A DNA stretch of 64,000 bases from Sphingomonadales bacterium UBA6157 (GTDB lineage Bacteria; Pseudomonadota; Alphaproteobacteria; Sphingomonadales; Sphingomonadaceae), in contig DIUN01000039.1 of NCBI GenBank assembly GCA_002423025.1, forward strand, positions 1 through 64,000, given 5' to 3'. Shown piece by piece: positions 37,391 through 45,760 of this stretch. Made by a program: the position numbers and the translations under genes. The notes beneath the pieces were generated by a model that saw nothing but the letters and a program-made list of their open reading frames with translations, had not been told where the DNA came from and ran no database searches. Numbering within the stretch: the stretch's first letter is position 1; each line of letters opens with the position of its first letter.

Positions 37391-37583
37391 CCCGAAACTC
37401 TGTGCGTATTGCGGCAAGGGTCCGCGCGTTGCGGCCTATGCGCCCTTCTGCTCGCCGGGCTGCCAGGACCGGGATCTGCTGCAGTGGATGCGGGAAGGAT
37501 ATGCTCTGCCGGCTATGCCAGATGATGATGAAGCACAAAACATGGGCCTGCCGGGCAACAACGGGCTGGACAGCGACGCCTGA
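37380..37583 (+). CDS. yacG: YacG, zinc-binding DNA gyrase inhibitor
   Basis: A 67-aa protein with a four-cysteine zinc site, CAYCGKGP and FCSPGCQDRDLLQWM, diagnostic of YacG. YacG binds GyrB and inhibits gyrase activity. It overlaps the end of the RNase E/G-like gene by 11 bp, so translation is coupled; the order maf - rne/rng - yacG is conserved in alphaproteobacteria. Confidence 0.92.
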   Translation: MSSDPKLCAYCGKGPRVAAYAPFCSPGCQDRDLLQWMREGYALPAMPDDDEAQNMGLPGNNGLDSDA

Positions 37584-37636
37584 CCCGGTTTAGACGCGGC
37601 CTCCGCTGTCGGGCCATGGGCCGGCAGCCATGGTGC

Positions 37637-37711
37637 GCCCGGGTAGCTCAGGGGTAGAGCAGGGGATTGAAAATCCCCGTGTCGGTGGTTCAAATCCGCC
37701 CCCGGGCACCA
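37637..37711 (+). tRNA. tRNA-Phe (anticodon GAA), element insertion site
   Basis: Acceptor GCCCGGG pairs with CCCGGGC; anticodon stem GGGGA/TCCCC encloses loop TTGAAAA, giving anticodon GAA. The T arm contains GGTTCAAATCC and CCA is encoded (37709-37711). The 3' half from 37664 is repeated perfectly at 47997-48046, showing that a 10.3 kb element inserted here and restored the tRNA 3' end. Confidence 0.95.
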
Positions 37712-37713
37712 TT
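37664..37713 (+). repeat. attachment site (tRNA-proximal), 50-bp direct repeat
   Basis: Fifty bases starting in the tRNA-Phe anticodon stem and running two bases past the CCA are identical to 47997-48046. The flanks differ on both sides (bases before 37664 and after 37713 no longer match). The integrase gene begins 24 bp inside this end, as usual for tRNA-targeting tyrosine recombinase elements. Confidence 0.95.
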
Positions 37714-37736
37714 CTTTATTATTAGAAATCAGCATC

Positions 37737-38843
37737 TTAAGATGCTCCCTTCAATTCCGTTGCAGGGCCGTTTTGCAAACGTTTTGCAACTTTACCCTTT
37801 AGGCTCCGCTCCAGCTTGGCAATCGCAAGGTTGGCCTGACGCGTGGTGCGGGGCTGATATGTGTCAAGAATCGCGGCGATAGATCGCTGAGAGTGGCCGG
37901 TGATCGATGCGATCAACCCAGGCGTGCACTCGGCATCAGCGAGGCGAGAAACGGCCGTGCCGCGAAGGTCGTTGAAGCGCAAACCGTCCCTTCCTGCCGC
38001 CAGCGTCGCGGCCCGCCACTCGTGGCGGAAATGGTCAGCCTTCCACGGCAAGCCGGCGGCTGTTGTCAGAATGGTTGTTGCGCGACGAGGCGCGGCGTCC
38101 AGAAGCTTCTTGAGCTCGCGTGTAACTGGCACATCGACACGAGCGCCGGTTTTTGATTGCCTCAGCTTCAGGTGAGTGCCGTCATAGGCGGACCAGGAGA
38201 GCCGCAGAAGATCGCCCTGCCTCTGCCCTGTGTCGCGCCCCATGACCATCGCCAAGCCCAGCTCGGCGGACGCCACGGCAAGGAAGGCGTCAACGTCGGA
38301 AGGCTCCCAAATCTTTTCGGCCCGATCGACCCTATACTTGCGGCCCGGCTTGGCAGCGGGGTTGCTGCCCAGGTAGCCCCGGTTAACAGCCCAGGACAAA
38401 ATAAGGCGCAGCACTGTGATCGCATAATCGGCCTGTCGAGCGCCGCGTTTGGCAAGGCCAGCGTGCCAGTCCAGGAACTCGGCACGAACGCGCGGATCGC
38501 TGAGAGCGCTCAGCGGCATATCGCCAAATGCGGCTTCAATCTTTGTGATCTGCTTCAGGTAGTCATGGCGCGTAGCGGGCGCGCGATCCTTGAAATCGTC
38601 ACTGGCCTTGTAGGCCGATATCCAGGCTAAGAATGTGCCGGCGTTGCGGTCCGTCGATTTGATCGCAGCCTCTGCCGCTTGCCAGCTGGCGATGAACTCA
38701 GCGGACGCCTTCGCCCCTTCAAGCCGAATCCCCGTGGCGCGGTGATAAAAATACACTCGCTTCTCGCCGCTCGCCAGCGCGCGGGTTATCACGTTGATGC
38801 CTGAAAGCTTGACGCGCGTCACCGGCCCCGGCCCGCCTTCCAT
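37737..38843 (-). CDS. int: tyrosine-type site-specific integrase
   Basis: A 368-aa recombinase. The SAM-like core-binding domain spans about 65-160 and the catalytic domain about 180-340. Active-site residues are Arg208 (GQRQGDLL), Lys231 (QSKTG), Arg294 (FNDLRGTAV), His317 (TGHSQRS) and Tyr329 (DTYQPRT). The first histidine of the usual H-x-x-R box is Asn (N291), a common variant. Placed next to the tRNA-Phe att site it integrates and excises the element. Its 5' end overlaps the preceding small gene by 25 bp. Confidence 0.95.
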   Translation of the reverse strand: MEGGPGPVTRVKLSGINVITRALASGEKRVYFYHRATGIRLEGAKASAEFIASWQAAEAAIKSTDRNAGTFLAWISAYKASDDFKDRAPATRHDYLKQITKIEAAFGDMPLSALSDPRVRAEFLDWHAGLAKRGARQADYAITVLRLILSWAVNRGYLGSNPAAKPGRKYRVDRAEKIWEPSDVDAFLAVASAELGLAMVMGRDTGQRQGDLLRLSWSAYDGTHLKLRQSKTGARVDVPVTRELKKLLDAAPRRATTILTTAAGLPWKADHFRHEWRAATLAAGRDGLRFNDLRGTAVSRLADAECTPGLIASITGHSQRSIAAILDTYQPRTTRQANLAIAKLERSLKGKVAKRLQNGPATELKGAS

Positions 38844-39046
38844 TTCTCGAGTTCGGTTGCCGGCTCTGCGCTCGCTTCCGGCCCGACGATCACGTCACCA
38901 TTGGCGCAAAATTGCACCGGGCGCTTGCCGCCGACAGCCGTCACGATCTGCCGCATGGCAGCCGGGGGAGGCCGGCGATTGTGCTTGGACGGCACTGCCG
39001 GGGCAACTGCGCCGTCCGCGCTCCGAGAGGCTGAGGGGCGCGTCAT
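38819..39046 (-). CDS. small hypothetical protein upstream of integrase
   Basis: A 75-aa protein, basic N-terminus, then QIVTAVGGKRPVQFCANGDVIVG and an acidic/basic end. It starts inside the stop of the preceding gene (ATGA, four-base overlap) and ends inside the integrase gene, so it belongs to the integrase transcript. The position suits a recombination directionality factor or regulator, but no fold is recognisable. Confidence 0.55.
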   Translation of the reverse strand: MTRPSASRSADGAVAPAVPSKHNRRPPPAAMRQIVTAVGGKRPVQFCANGDVIVGPEASAEPATELEKWKAGRGR

Positions 39047-39570
39047 TCCGGCAACTCAGAGGCGCTGTTTTTGAGCGCAAGGCGGACGCCGTTGATGAGC
39101 GGGACCAACTGGATGACCACCGGACACTTCAGCGCCGATCCGTCGAGAAGCAATCCCAACGCCTCAGCGTCCTGCGCAAAGAACAACCAATGCCTTCTGC
39201 CAGATTCCTTCGCCTGATTTGCCAACGGCCGGCCGATCACCACTGCACACGGGAACGGACCCCAAGACCATCGCCCGGCCTCCGCCTGTTCCTGAATAAC
39301 AGCGTCGATGATTTCACGCAGATTGGGACGCAGATAGTTTACAATGGTAGCCGCCGTGGACGCGCCCATGTTTGCGTCCTGCGTCAGATTTTTCATGATC
39401 GCCAAGCAGACCATATCGACCAGATCATAGCGCGGATGGCCTCCGGCATCCCGGTGCCCAAGCGCCAGATCAACAGTGCGCGTCCAGGTGCGCGCGGTCA
39501 TCGGGCTGACCGCAGCGGCGCGATAAGCCACTCCCGCCCTCTCTTTGGCATCAAACTCGCTCGATTGCAT
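39043..39570 (-). CDS. MerR-like HTH hypothetical protein of the island
   Basis: A 175-aa protein. The N-terminal part GVAYRAAAVSPMTARTWTRTVDL followed by HPRYDLVDMVCLAIMKNL has the pattern of a MerR-like winged helix found in island regulators. The C-terminal half (WLFFAQDAEALGLLLDG, IIQLVPLINGV-like) is not recognised. The ATG at 39570 is chosen from a longer open frame; GGGAG lies about ten bases upstream. Translationally coupled to the next small gene. Confidence 0.6.
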   Translation of the reverse strand: MQSSEFDAKERAGVAYRAAAVSPMTARTWTRTVDLALGHRDAGGHPRYDLVDMVCLAIMKNLTQDANMGASTAATIVNYLRPNLREIIDAVIQEQAEAGRWSWGPFPCAVVIGRPLANQAKESGRRHWLFFAQDAEALGLLLDGSALKCPVVIQLVPLINGVRLALKNSASELPE

Positions 39571-39722
39571 GTCAGTTAACTCCCAATTTCGACTTGGCCA
39601 GATTGAAGCCGCAAATCGCTTAGCGCAAGTCGATATTTTGGAAAAATGGCACGTGTCCACAACCTTCCGCCGACATCAAACAGGGGATAGATGCGGCACA
39701 AATCGCGCGCCGCCGCTCGCCC

Positions 39723-40115
39723 TCAGCGCAGCTGCGGACCCATGCAGATTGCCGCCAGCTCGGGATATTGGCTGAACACATCGGAGGCGATGCAGACAGA
39801 CCATTCGTCGCAATCGTCGGGGTCGCTGTGCACCATCGTCGAGATCATCATCGAAAGGTCGAGGGCGCAGAGTGCGGCGATGACCTTTGCGGCACGGTCG
39901 CGGGCGCAGATCGGGGCCGTGGTGCGCAAGTCGCGCTCGGCAATGAGGCACAGTTGAACGCGGCGGTCTGTTTCGTCATCGCTGGTGGCGGGCTCATTGG
40001 AGCGGTGGCAAAGCCGCGCCCATTCGCGGAACTTGGCCATGACGGGCGAATCGCCCTGAGAGTTGCTTGCGCCAGACGTGCCGGACGTGCTGAGGGTGTT
40101 GGTAGCTTCGGACAT
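39723..40115 (-). CDS. hypothetical protein of the island
   Basis: A 130-aa protein: low-complexity Ser/Thr-rich start (MSEATNTLSTSGTSG), then a predicted helical region containing REWARLCHRSNEPATSDDETDRRVQLCL and DRAAKVIAALCALDLSMMI. No family recognised. The ATG at 40115 has GGAG eight bases upstream. It is divergent from the RHH-like gene at 40197; the 81-bp gap between them should hold their promoters. Confidence 0.6.
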   Translation of the reverse strand: MSEATNTLSTSGTSGASNSQGDSPVMAKFREWARLCHRSNEPATSDDETDRRVQLCLIAERDLRTTAPICARDRAAKVIAALCALDLSMMISTMVHSDPDDCDEWSVCIASDVFSQYPELAAICMGPQLR

Positions 40116-40196
40116 GGGGTTCTCCAGGTTCGTGGTTAGAGCCGAAGGGAAAGTTGTAGCTTCCTTTCGGCTCGATACCGCGATATCAGGGTTATT

Positions 40197-40391
40197 GTGG
40201 ACGAGCAAGAAACTTTGATACCAAAGAAAAGCCGGCGCGGCCCTAAACCCACGGGCCAGGGCGTGCCGGTCATGGTGCGGCTTCATCCGGAAAGCCTCGC
40301 CGCGCTTGACCAGTGGCGGCTTGCGCAGCCGGGAGAGCCGTCCAGGCCTGAGGCTATCCGGCGGCTCATAGACAGGCAGCTTTCACGCTAG
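40197..40391 (+). CDS. ribbon-helix-helix-like small DNA-binding protein
   Basis: A 64-aa basic protein starting at GTG 40197. After a basic tail (PKKSRRGPKPTGQG) it reads VMVRLHPESLAALDQWR and SRPEAIRRLIDRQL, the strand-helix-helix pattern of Arc/MetJ-type repressors. It is the only plus-strand gene of the island, divergent from the 130-aa gene, and probably autoregulates that intergenic region. Its stop overlaps the tape-measure stop on the other strand. Confidence 0.65.
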   Translation: MDEQETLIPKKSRRGPKPTGQGVPVMVRLHPESLAALDQWRLAQPGEPSRPEAIRRLIDRQLSR

Positions 40392-42592
40392 AGCGACCTT
40401 CGCGCCGTTCTGGCGCGTTGTGCGGCGGCGATCTGAGCGCCGCCATTGGCGCCGCGCTGTGCCGCGCCGTTGGCCAGGCTGTTCATTTGCGCCAGTAGAT
40501 CGGACGTCAGAACCGCGCCGCGAAGGTCGAAGATCATCCGGGACGGTGATTGCGGGCCGTTGCCGGCCAACTGGCGGCGGGTGGAGCTGGCGCTATCGAT
40601 GCGGGAGCCCGTTGGCAGCGTCACCAGCTCCGGGCCGTTCTCGGCAAGGTAGGTCGCGCCGCCGGAAAAGTAGGGCGTGCCAATGGCGTTGCGCGCCGGG
40701 CCACCGCCGAAAATGGAGGTGATCCCCGAGATGGCGTCGCCAAAGCTGATGCCCTGCTTGCCGCCTGAGAGGATATTCAGGATGCCGGAATCGAGTATCG
40801 CCGCGCCGGCCCGTGCAAAGGTATTCACCAGCGCGTCCCCCAGGGACTGAGCCCCGGTGATGGCGTCCGTGATAGATGACGAGGCGCTTTGCAGCAGCGA
40901 TTCGCCTAGCCGCAGCGCATCGGGATTGAGCGGCGGGATTTTGTTCATCTCCGCCAGCTTGGCCTTGGCGATATCGATATCATCGACAATCTGAGACAGG
41001 CTGCGGGCCGTGGGGTTGATGCTGGCTTGCAGCGAATCGAGGGCGCGGGCGGAAGCGGCTGTTTGCGCCTCGATACCAGCGAGCGCGCCGCCGATGCTGC
41101 CAGGCAGCGCCCTTGACGCCGTGCCGGGCGCATCCGTGATGGCTTTCAGCGCGGCAGCGCGATCCCGCGCCAGGGCGTCCGCCACCTGCTTGGCCTCGCG
41201 CACCCTGTCAGCCGCACGGCGCGCCGCATCGCGCGCCCGGTCCTTGTTGGCCTCCTCGGTTTTCTTGGCCAGCTCCTCGGCCTTGGCCTGAGCAACCGCA
41301 TTTTCCTTTGCGGCTTTCAGGCGTGCCGCCGCGCCGGTCGTTTCCTCGGCAGAGCGCTTTTTGAGAGCGGCAATCTGCCTGTCCAGGTCCTCGATATATT
41401 TCGTGCTGGAATTGTCAGCATTGGCGAGCGCGCGCCAGCGCTGCAGCTGTTCAAGCTCTTCCGTAACCGTGCCGCCGTCAACGATGCGGTCAATGGTTTG
41501 GCCTATCCAGGTGAAGCTATCCCCGAACGCGCCAGAAACGCCTGCCATGGCCCGTGAGAGCGCGCTGGCCTTTTCGGTCGCGCCGTCCATGCCCTTGGCG
41601 ATGCCGTCCAACAGGATGGCCTGCGCCTCGCTCAGCCGGTTTTCATCGGCCAGCTGGCGGATGCGGATGATCTGTTCTTGCGTGAACAGTCCGTATTGCC
41701 GCGTCAGATCCTCAGCCCCCTTGATCGGGTCGCGGAACGCCTCGCCTAGCCGCTGGATGGCGGCGGCGGTGTCCGAGCCGGTGGCGGCTGCAAAGTTTTC
41801 GGTTTCGGCGGTCAGCTTGGGCAGGATATCGAGGCCGATGCCGCCAAGCTGCACATAGGCAGATTGGATATCGCGGGCGCTGGCAACACTGATATTGCCG
41901 GCAAGGGCAGCGGCGGCGGCGTTGGCCTCCAGGGCGTCTTGTGTCGCGCCGATCAGCCGGCCGGAACCTATGGAGATTTGCGCCAGCTTGGCGGTTGCGC
42001 CAGCATAGCTTGCCCAGGCGGCAGCGCCGACGATTGTTGCCGCTGTGGTGGCGCCAAGGCCGATCACCGTGGGGGAGAACAGCGCACCTATCTTGCGAAG
42101 CCCGCCTTTCACGCCCCCGTCATCCATCTGCAGCACCGTGGCCAGATCGCCGGCCTGCATCGTGAAGGCTGAGAGGGGGGATTGCCCGGCAAGCAGGCTG
42201 TCCACAAAGTTACGGGCGGCGGCGGTGCCAACCACGAACTGCATACGATTGAATGCGAGGCCATCGCCCAGCTTGTTGACAGCCGCCGCTTCCTGAAAGA
42301 TGGCGGCGGAGCGGGCGGCGGCGCCGGTATCGACCTCGCGGACGCCCAGTAGCTGATTGAAGCCGCCGTTGGCGGTTTGCTGGACTGCCGCGACCTTGGC
42401 GGCGGCGGCTTGCCGCTTCCATGCGTCTATCTGGCGCTGAGCGGCGCGCTCGCCCGTGCTGGCGGTGGCATCGCTGGCGGCGGCAATCTCGCCCATGGCC
42501 TCCTTGCCGGCCCGGCCAACGGCGGCGAAATCGCGCTGCACCTCTGCCTTGCCATCGGTTCCGAGACGAATTGCAACCTTGGTTTCAGCCAT
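40388..42592 (-). CDS. phage tail tape-measure-like protein
   Basis: A 734-aa protein. It starts MAETKVAIRLGTDGKAEVQRDF, continues with a long alanine-rich helical region and a hydrophobic segment (ALFSPTVIGLGATTAATIVGAAAW), then coiled coil rich in KAKEEA-type repeats, and ends with a glycine-rich stretch (SGGATYLAENGPELVTLPTG) typical of siphophage tape-measure C-termini. In phages this sets tail length and assists DNA injection. No other tail gene accompanies it here. Confidence 0.8.
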   Translation of the reverse strand: MAETKVAIRLGTDGKAEVQRDFAAVGRAGKEAMGEIAAASDATASTGERAAQRQIDAWKRQAAAAKVAAVQQTANGGFNQLLGVREVDTGAAARSAAIFQEAAAVNKLGDGLAFNRMQFVVGTAAARNFVDSLLAGQSPLSAFTMQAGDLATVLQMDDGGVKGGLRKIGALFSPTVIGLGATTAATIVGAAAWASYAGATAKLAQISIGSGRLIGATQDALEANAAAAALAGNISVASARDIQSAYVQLGGIGLDILPKLTAETENFAAATGSDTAAAIQRLGEAFRDPIKGAEDLTRQYGLFTQEQIIRIRQLADENRLSEAQAILLDGIAKGMDGATEKASALSRAMAGVSGAFGDSFTWIGQTIDRIVDGGTVTEELEQLQRWRALANADNSSTKYIEDLDRQIAALKKRSAEETTGAAARLKAAKENAVAQAKAEELAKKTEEANKDRARDAARRAADRVREAKQVADALARDRAAALKAITDAPGTASRALPGSIGGALAGIEAQTAASARALDSLQASINPTARSLSQIVDDIDIAKAKLAEMNKIPPLNPDALRLGESLLQSASSSITDAITGAQSLGDALVNTFARAGAAILDSGILNILSGGKQGISFGDAISGITSIFGGGPARNAIGTPYFSGGATYLAENGPELVTLPTGSRIDSASSTRRQLAGNGPQSPSRMIFDLRGAVLTSDLLAQMNSLANGAAQRGANGGAQIAAAQRARTARRSL

Positions 42593-42657
42593 GGGGCCTC
42601 ACAGTTTCGCTGGCGTCATCGCGGGGCCGCAACAAGGCCGATTGGAAGGGTGGGGAT

Positions 42658-42685
42658 GCCCGGCGGCTCAGCCGCGCCGCCGGGC
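42658..42685. repeat. GC-rich inverted repeat between capsid and tape-measure genes
   Basis: Perfect 10-bp arms GCCCGGCGGC (42658-42667) and GCCGCCGGGC (42676-42685) with an 8-nt loop. It sits in the 181-bp gap between the capsid and tape-measure genes. There is no T-run on the minus strand, so it may attenuate rather than terminate transcription, or stabilise the capsid mRNA end. Confidence 0.55.
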
Positions 42686-42773
42686 TTTGGGTCAGGCCAT
42701 CCGCTGGCCTGCGATGATCGGGATTTTCACCGGAGAAGGCTGAGCGGTCCCGATCACCACGCTATCCGCTCCT

Positions 42774-44732
42774 TTACGCTCCTGCGTTGCGGACGGCGCC
42801 GGCGGAGCCGGTGACGCCACAACCGAAGTGGGTGTAAACGCGGAACTCCTGCCCGAGAGAGCTCCAGCCCTCCCGCATTTCGACCTGAGGGCCGGAGACG
42901 CCATCGAGATGGGCATATTCCAGCACCGGGGCCATCGCCGGATCAGCGAAGGCATACCAGGCGGTCGTGTTCGTCAACCGGGGCTCTGCAAGCGGCGTGA
43001 CCGCGCCCGCGAAGGGATTGGCTGCATCCGACGATGCCGGGGTCCACATCGAAGCGCCAGCGAGCACAGAGGCGGACGTTTCGAGCGTGGACGGAACAAC
43101 CAGGTATTTTGCCTGCACGTTCATGAGCGTCACGCCGTCACTGTCCTTTTGAGCGCGAAGCGCCTGCCTTACCAGGTCCATGCTGGCAACGCCCGGCGCC
43201 GCGCCGGGCGAGATGTTGTTGCCATGGGCGGTGGAGAACAGCGCGTTGCCATCGCTCATCACCGGGTTGGCATTGAGCAGATCGGCCATCGCGGCGGCTT
43301 CCGTTTCGGCGGAGGCGCGGCCCATGATGCGGAACATATCGGTGAAAGCGCCAAGGTCATCATTCACGAGGGCCTGCCGGCTGATCGAGAACATCTTGCC
43401 ATAGGTGGCCAGGGCGTAGCTTTCCTTGCGCTCATAGACCGTGCCGTATTTGAACTCGCCACCCTCATTGAGCGACGGGAGGGTGCCAAAGCCGCTGAGC
43501 TGCAGGGCGCTGATCGCCCGGAAATCGCGGGCGGTGCGCTCACGGGCCACCTTCTTGAGCTCGGATTCGGCGCCTTGATACATATCGTGCAGGTAACGCT
43601 GGCTGGCATCGAGCAGCAGGCCGGGGAAGTCACTGGTGGTGTGATAGGCGGACGGTGCGGAAGTTGCCGAGCCCAGCCAGGGCGAAACCCGGCCCGAAGC
43701 GCGCGGGTTGCCCCAGCTGGCGGCGTCCAGAACATCGCCAGGGCGCATCCGAAAGGCGTTGTTGATGCCGCGACGAACGAGCATTTCGCGCGCCAGGTCA
43801 ACGAGGCTGGTGTTGGCGAGCTCGCCCGCTGCACCCTTTGGAGCCTTGCCGCTCAGCCGGGCGTAGATCACGTCCGAAACAGCCTGAGCGTGGAAGGCCG
43901 GATTGTCGAGCGTGTCGGCACCGCCAACGCCGTTGGTTGCGTTCATGATCGATGGCCGATGGCCGATCTGCAGATCGTCGCTGTGCTGTGCCAGGTTGTC
44001 TAGAATGTGCGCACGGGCCTGCGGCATCGTCATGTTCTGGCGGAAAATGTCATTTGCTACCGTGATGGGCAGGCGGTGCGCTTCCACCAGCTCATTGACC
44101 TGCCGGATTTCGGCGGCGTTCATCGGGCCGGTGGTGGCAGCATTGGGGGTGTTGTCGGACATAGTGTTTCCTTTCAGGATTTCGGGAGGGTGGCGGAAGC
44201 CGCAGGCGGAGATATCGGCCATCGCGGCCATCTTGAGGGTGGCGGACGTGCCAGTGATGAAGCCCTTGGCCAGCGCCTCGGCAGCGTCGAACCAAGTTTC
44301 GTCAGCCATCAGCTGAGCGAGGGCGGAAGGCTCCAGGCCGGTTTTGAGCGCGTAGATTGCGATCAACCGTTCTTCGACCTTTTCGAGCGTCGTCGCATGG
44401 GCGCGAAGCTCAGCAGGGTTGCCCATGGCTGAATCCCAAGGGCGGTGGATCATCATCAGCGCGCTCTCGGACATGATGATGTCATCGCCGGCCATCGCCA
44501 CAACCGAAGCCATGCTTGCGGCTACGCCGTTGATGAAAACCGTGACCCTGCCGCGATCATAGGCGAGCAAGGCGTCGTAGATCGGGAGGCCATCGAAAAC
44601 GAGGCCACCCCCTGAGTTGATGTAAACCGAAAGGTCGCCGCTGGCGGCCCGGATGGCGGCGGTGACGGTTTTCGCGTCGAGGCCGGCGGCGGTGTCGCCA
44701 AGCGTTCCGTAGAGATGGATCTGTTTTGCCAT
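42774..44732 (-). CDS. ClpP-like prohead protease fused to major capsid protein
   Basis: A 652-aa protein. Residues 1-165 are a ClpP-fold head-maturation protease: VYINSGGGLVFDGLPIYDAL, NGVAASMAS with nucleophile Ser73, MMIHRPWD with His96. Residues of about 190-290 look like a scaffold, and the rest matches HK97-fold Mu-type major capsid proteins (LVNDDLGAFTDMFRIMGRASAETEA, EPRLTNTTAWYAFADP). An internal ATG at 44162 (residue 191) is preceded by AAAGGA with six-base spacing, so scaffold-capsid could also be made alone. Such fusions occur in other sphingomonad prophages. Confidence 0.85.
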   Translation of the reverse strand: MAKQIHLYGTLGDTAAGLDAKTVTAAIRAASGDLSVYINSGGGLVFDGLPIYDALLAYDRGRVTVFINGVAASMASVVAMAGDDIIMSESALMMIHRPWDSAMGNPAELRAHATTLEKVEERLIAIYALKTGLEPSALAQLMADETWFDAAEALAKGFITGTSATLKMAAMADISACGFRHPPEILKGNTMSDNTPNAATTGPMNAAEIRQVNELVEAHRLPITVANDIFRQNMTMPQARAHILDNLAQHSDDLQIGHRPSIMNATNGVGGADTLDNPAFHAQAVSDVIYARLSGKAPKGAAGELANTSLVDLAREMLVRRGINNAFRMRPGDVLDAASWGNPRASGRVSPWLGSATSAPSAYHTTSDFPGLLLDASQRYLHDMYQGAESELKKVARERTARDFRAISALQLSGFGTLPSLNEGGEFKYGTVYERKESYALATYGKMFSISRQALVNDDLGAFTDMFRIMGRASAETEAAAMADLLNANPVMSDGNALFSTAHGNNISPGAAPGVASMDLVRQALRAQKDSDGVTLMNVQAKYLVVPSTLETSASVLAGASMWTPASSDAANPFAGAVTPLAEPRLTNTTAWYAFADPAMAPVLEYAHLDGVSGPQVEMREGWSSLGQEFRVYTHFGCGVTGSAGAVRNAGA

Positions 44733-44774
44733 GGCTGCATTTTCAGCCAGGGAAGGGCGAGCCGTCGATTACCC

Positions 44775-44990
44775 TTAAGAGGACAAAGGCGGACACAAGC
44801 GGACAAATGAGGACAAGTTGCGGCGCGACAGGATGAACGCGGCGATCTGCTCGGTCGAATATCGGATGCGACCGCCCGGCAATTCGTAGAACATGATAAG
44901 CCCGCTCTTGCGCCATCGCCTGAGGGTGCGAGGCGCCACGCCCAGGACGTGCGCCGCCTGCTTTTCGGTGTGGTCAAAGGTTTCAGTCAT
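44775..44990 (-). CDS. AlpA/excisionase-like helix-turn-helix protein
   Basis: A 71-aa protein with DHTEKQAAHVLGVAPRTLRRWRKSGL followed by PGGRIRYSTEQIAAFI, the HTH_17/excisionase-type winged helix. ATG 44990 has GGGAG seven bases upstream, preferred over ATG 45005. It precedes the capsid gene by 42 bp and may control excision or late-gene expression of the island. Confidence 0.8.
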   Translation of the reverse strand: MTETFDHTEKQAAHVLGVAPRTLRRWRKSGLIMFYELPGGRIRYSTEQIAAFILSRRNLSSFVRLCPPLSS

Positions 44991-45081
44991 TTGGCAGCTC
45001 CCCATTCCAGCGGGCGAGGGCTGCGGCGAGCGCGATGCGCCATCCGGCTACCCAAAGAGGAACAAAAACAAGCACATACAT
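44983..45081 (-). CDS. possible 32-aa membrane peptide
   Basis: The short frame starts MYVLVFVPLWVAGWRIALA and would form one hydrophobic helix. Its stop overlaps the start of the HTH gene by eight bases, suggesting coupling, but there is no convincing ribosome site upstream. No family recognised. It is listed because it fills most of an otherwise empty 207-bp gap (44991-45197); the rest of that gap shows only a GC-rich stretch. Confidence 0.25.
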   Translation of the reverse strand: MYVLVFVPLWVAGWRIALAAALARWNGELPND

Positions 45082-45197
45082 AAAACTTACCGCCCTTTCT
45101 CACGAGCTGCGCCTCCGTCCCCCGCATTAACGGTGCGCCCCGGAAGGACCCGAAGGGGAGGGGGAGGCCGGCGCCAGGCCGGCCCGATCGATGCCGA

Positions 45198-45428
45198 TCA
45201 ATTGAGCTGCCTCCGCCGCAGCTCGGCCCCGAGATTGTCGAGCCCCTGTTGCATCAGGTCGACCGCGCCATCCGCCCCGAAGCTGCGGTGCAGGATTGTG
45301 CCGGCTGCGCTCATAAGCAGCGACACCGCCCGCGCCGGATGCTCGGTGTTGTCCAGGGCGGTTTGCAGCAGCTCGGCAATGAGCTGCTTGTGTTCCTCAG
45401 TCATGGTCGATTGGATTTCTTCACTCAT
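45198..45428 (-). CDS. small hypothetical protein of the island
   Basis: A 76-aa, mostly helical protein: EEHKQLIAELLQTALDNTEHPARAVSLLMS and a C-terminal MQQGLDNLGAELRRRQLN. The ATG at 45428 has AGGGA six bases upstream. A longer frame back to 45764 only translates the repeat array and is rejected. Unknown function; it sits between the repeat array and the HTH-capsid genes. Confidence 0.6.
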   Translation of the reverse strand: MSEEIQSTMTEEHKQLIAELLQTALDNTEHPARAVSLLMSAAGTILHRSFGADGAVDLMQQGLDNLGAELRRRQLN

Positions 45429-45505
45429 GGTCTTTCCCTTCCGTTGGGACAGGCAGTGCCTATCCGTTCCACTCTCAACACTCGCCCGCGCTAGGTTGCC
45501 GGGTT

Positions 45506-45541
45506 GGGGGGGTGGGGGCCCTTTAGGGCCCCTCCCCCCCC
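45506..45541. repeat. G/C-tract hairpin next to the iteron-like array
   Basis: The arms 45506-45521 (G7-T-G5-CCC) and 45526-45541 (GGG-C4-T-C8) pair almost completely around a 4-nt loop. It lies directly beside the repeat array and upstream of the 76-aa gene on the minus strand. It could be a terminator for the primase transcript or a structural part of a replication origin; no U-run follows. Confidence 0.5.
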
Positions 45542-45546
45542 CGCAA

Positions 45547-45713
45547 CCGTCCCGCACCGTCCCGCAGACCTCCCCGCAACAATTACAAGGACTTAGATAG
45601 GACCGTCCCGCACCATCCCGCAGACCGTCCCGCACAACCTCCCCGCAGCAATTACAAGGACTTACCGGGAACCTCCCCGCACCGTCCCGCACCTCCCCGC
45701 AGACCTTCCCGCA
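45547..45713. repeat. iteron-like array (11 copies of a CCNTCCCGCA-type decamer)
   Basis: Decamers of the form CCGTCCCGCA or CCTCCCCGCA start at 45547, 45557, 45569, 45603, 45613, 45625, 45638, 45672, 45682, 45692 and 45704. Superimposed is a longer 27-bp direct repeat at 45569 and 45638 (69-bp period, one mismatch) that adds the AT-richer stretch CAATTACAAGGACTTA. The array occupies the non-coding gap just after the primase-helicase gene. This combination (short iterons plus AT-rich unit beside a replication gene) is what a satellite or plasmid-type origin looks like. Confidence 0.7.
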
Positions 45714-45760
45714 CTCTTGCCCGGATGACGCCGCGCGCGTGCAAGCACTCCCCCGCGCCG

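Noticed and set aside
45547..45713. CRISPR array
   Set aside because: Repeats are only 10 bp with irregular spacing and no unique spacers of constant size; no cas genes are present.
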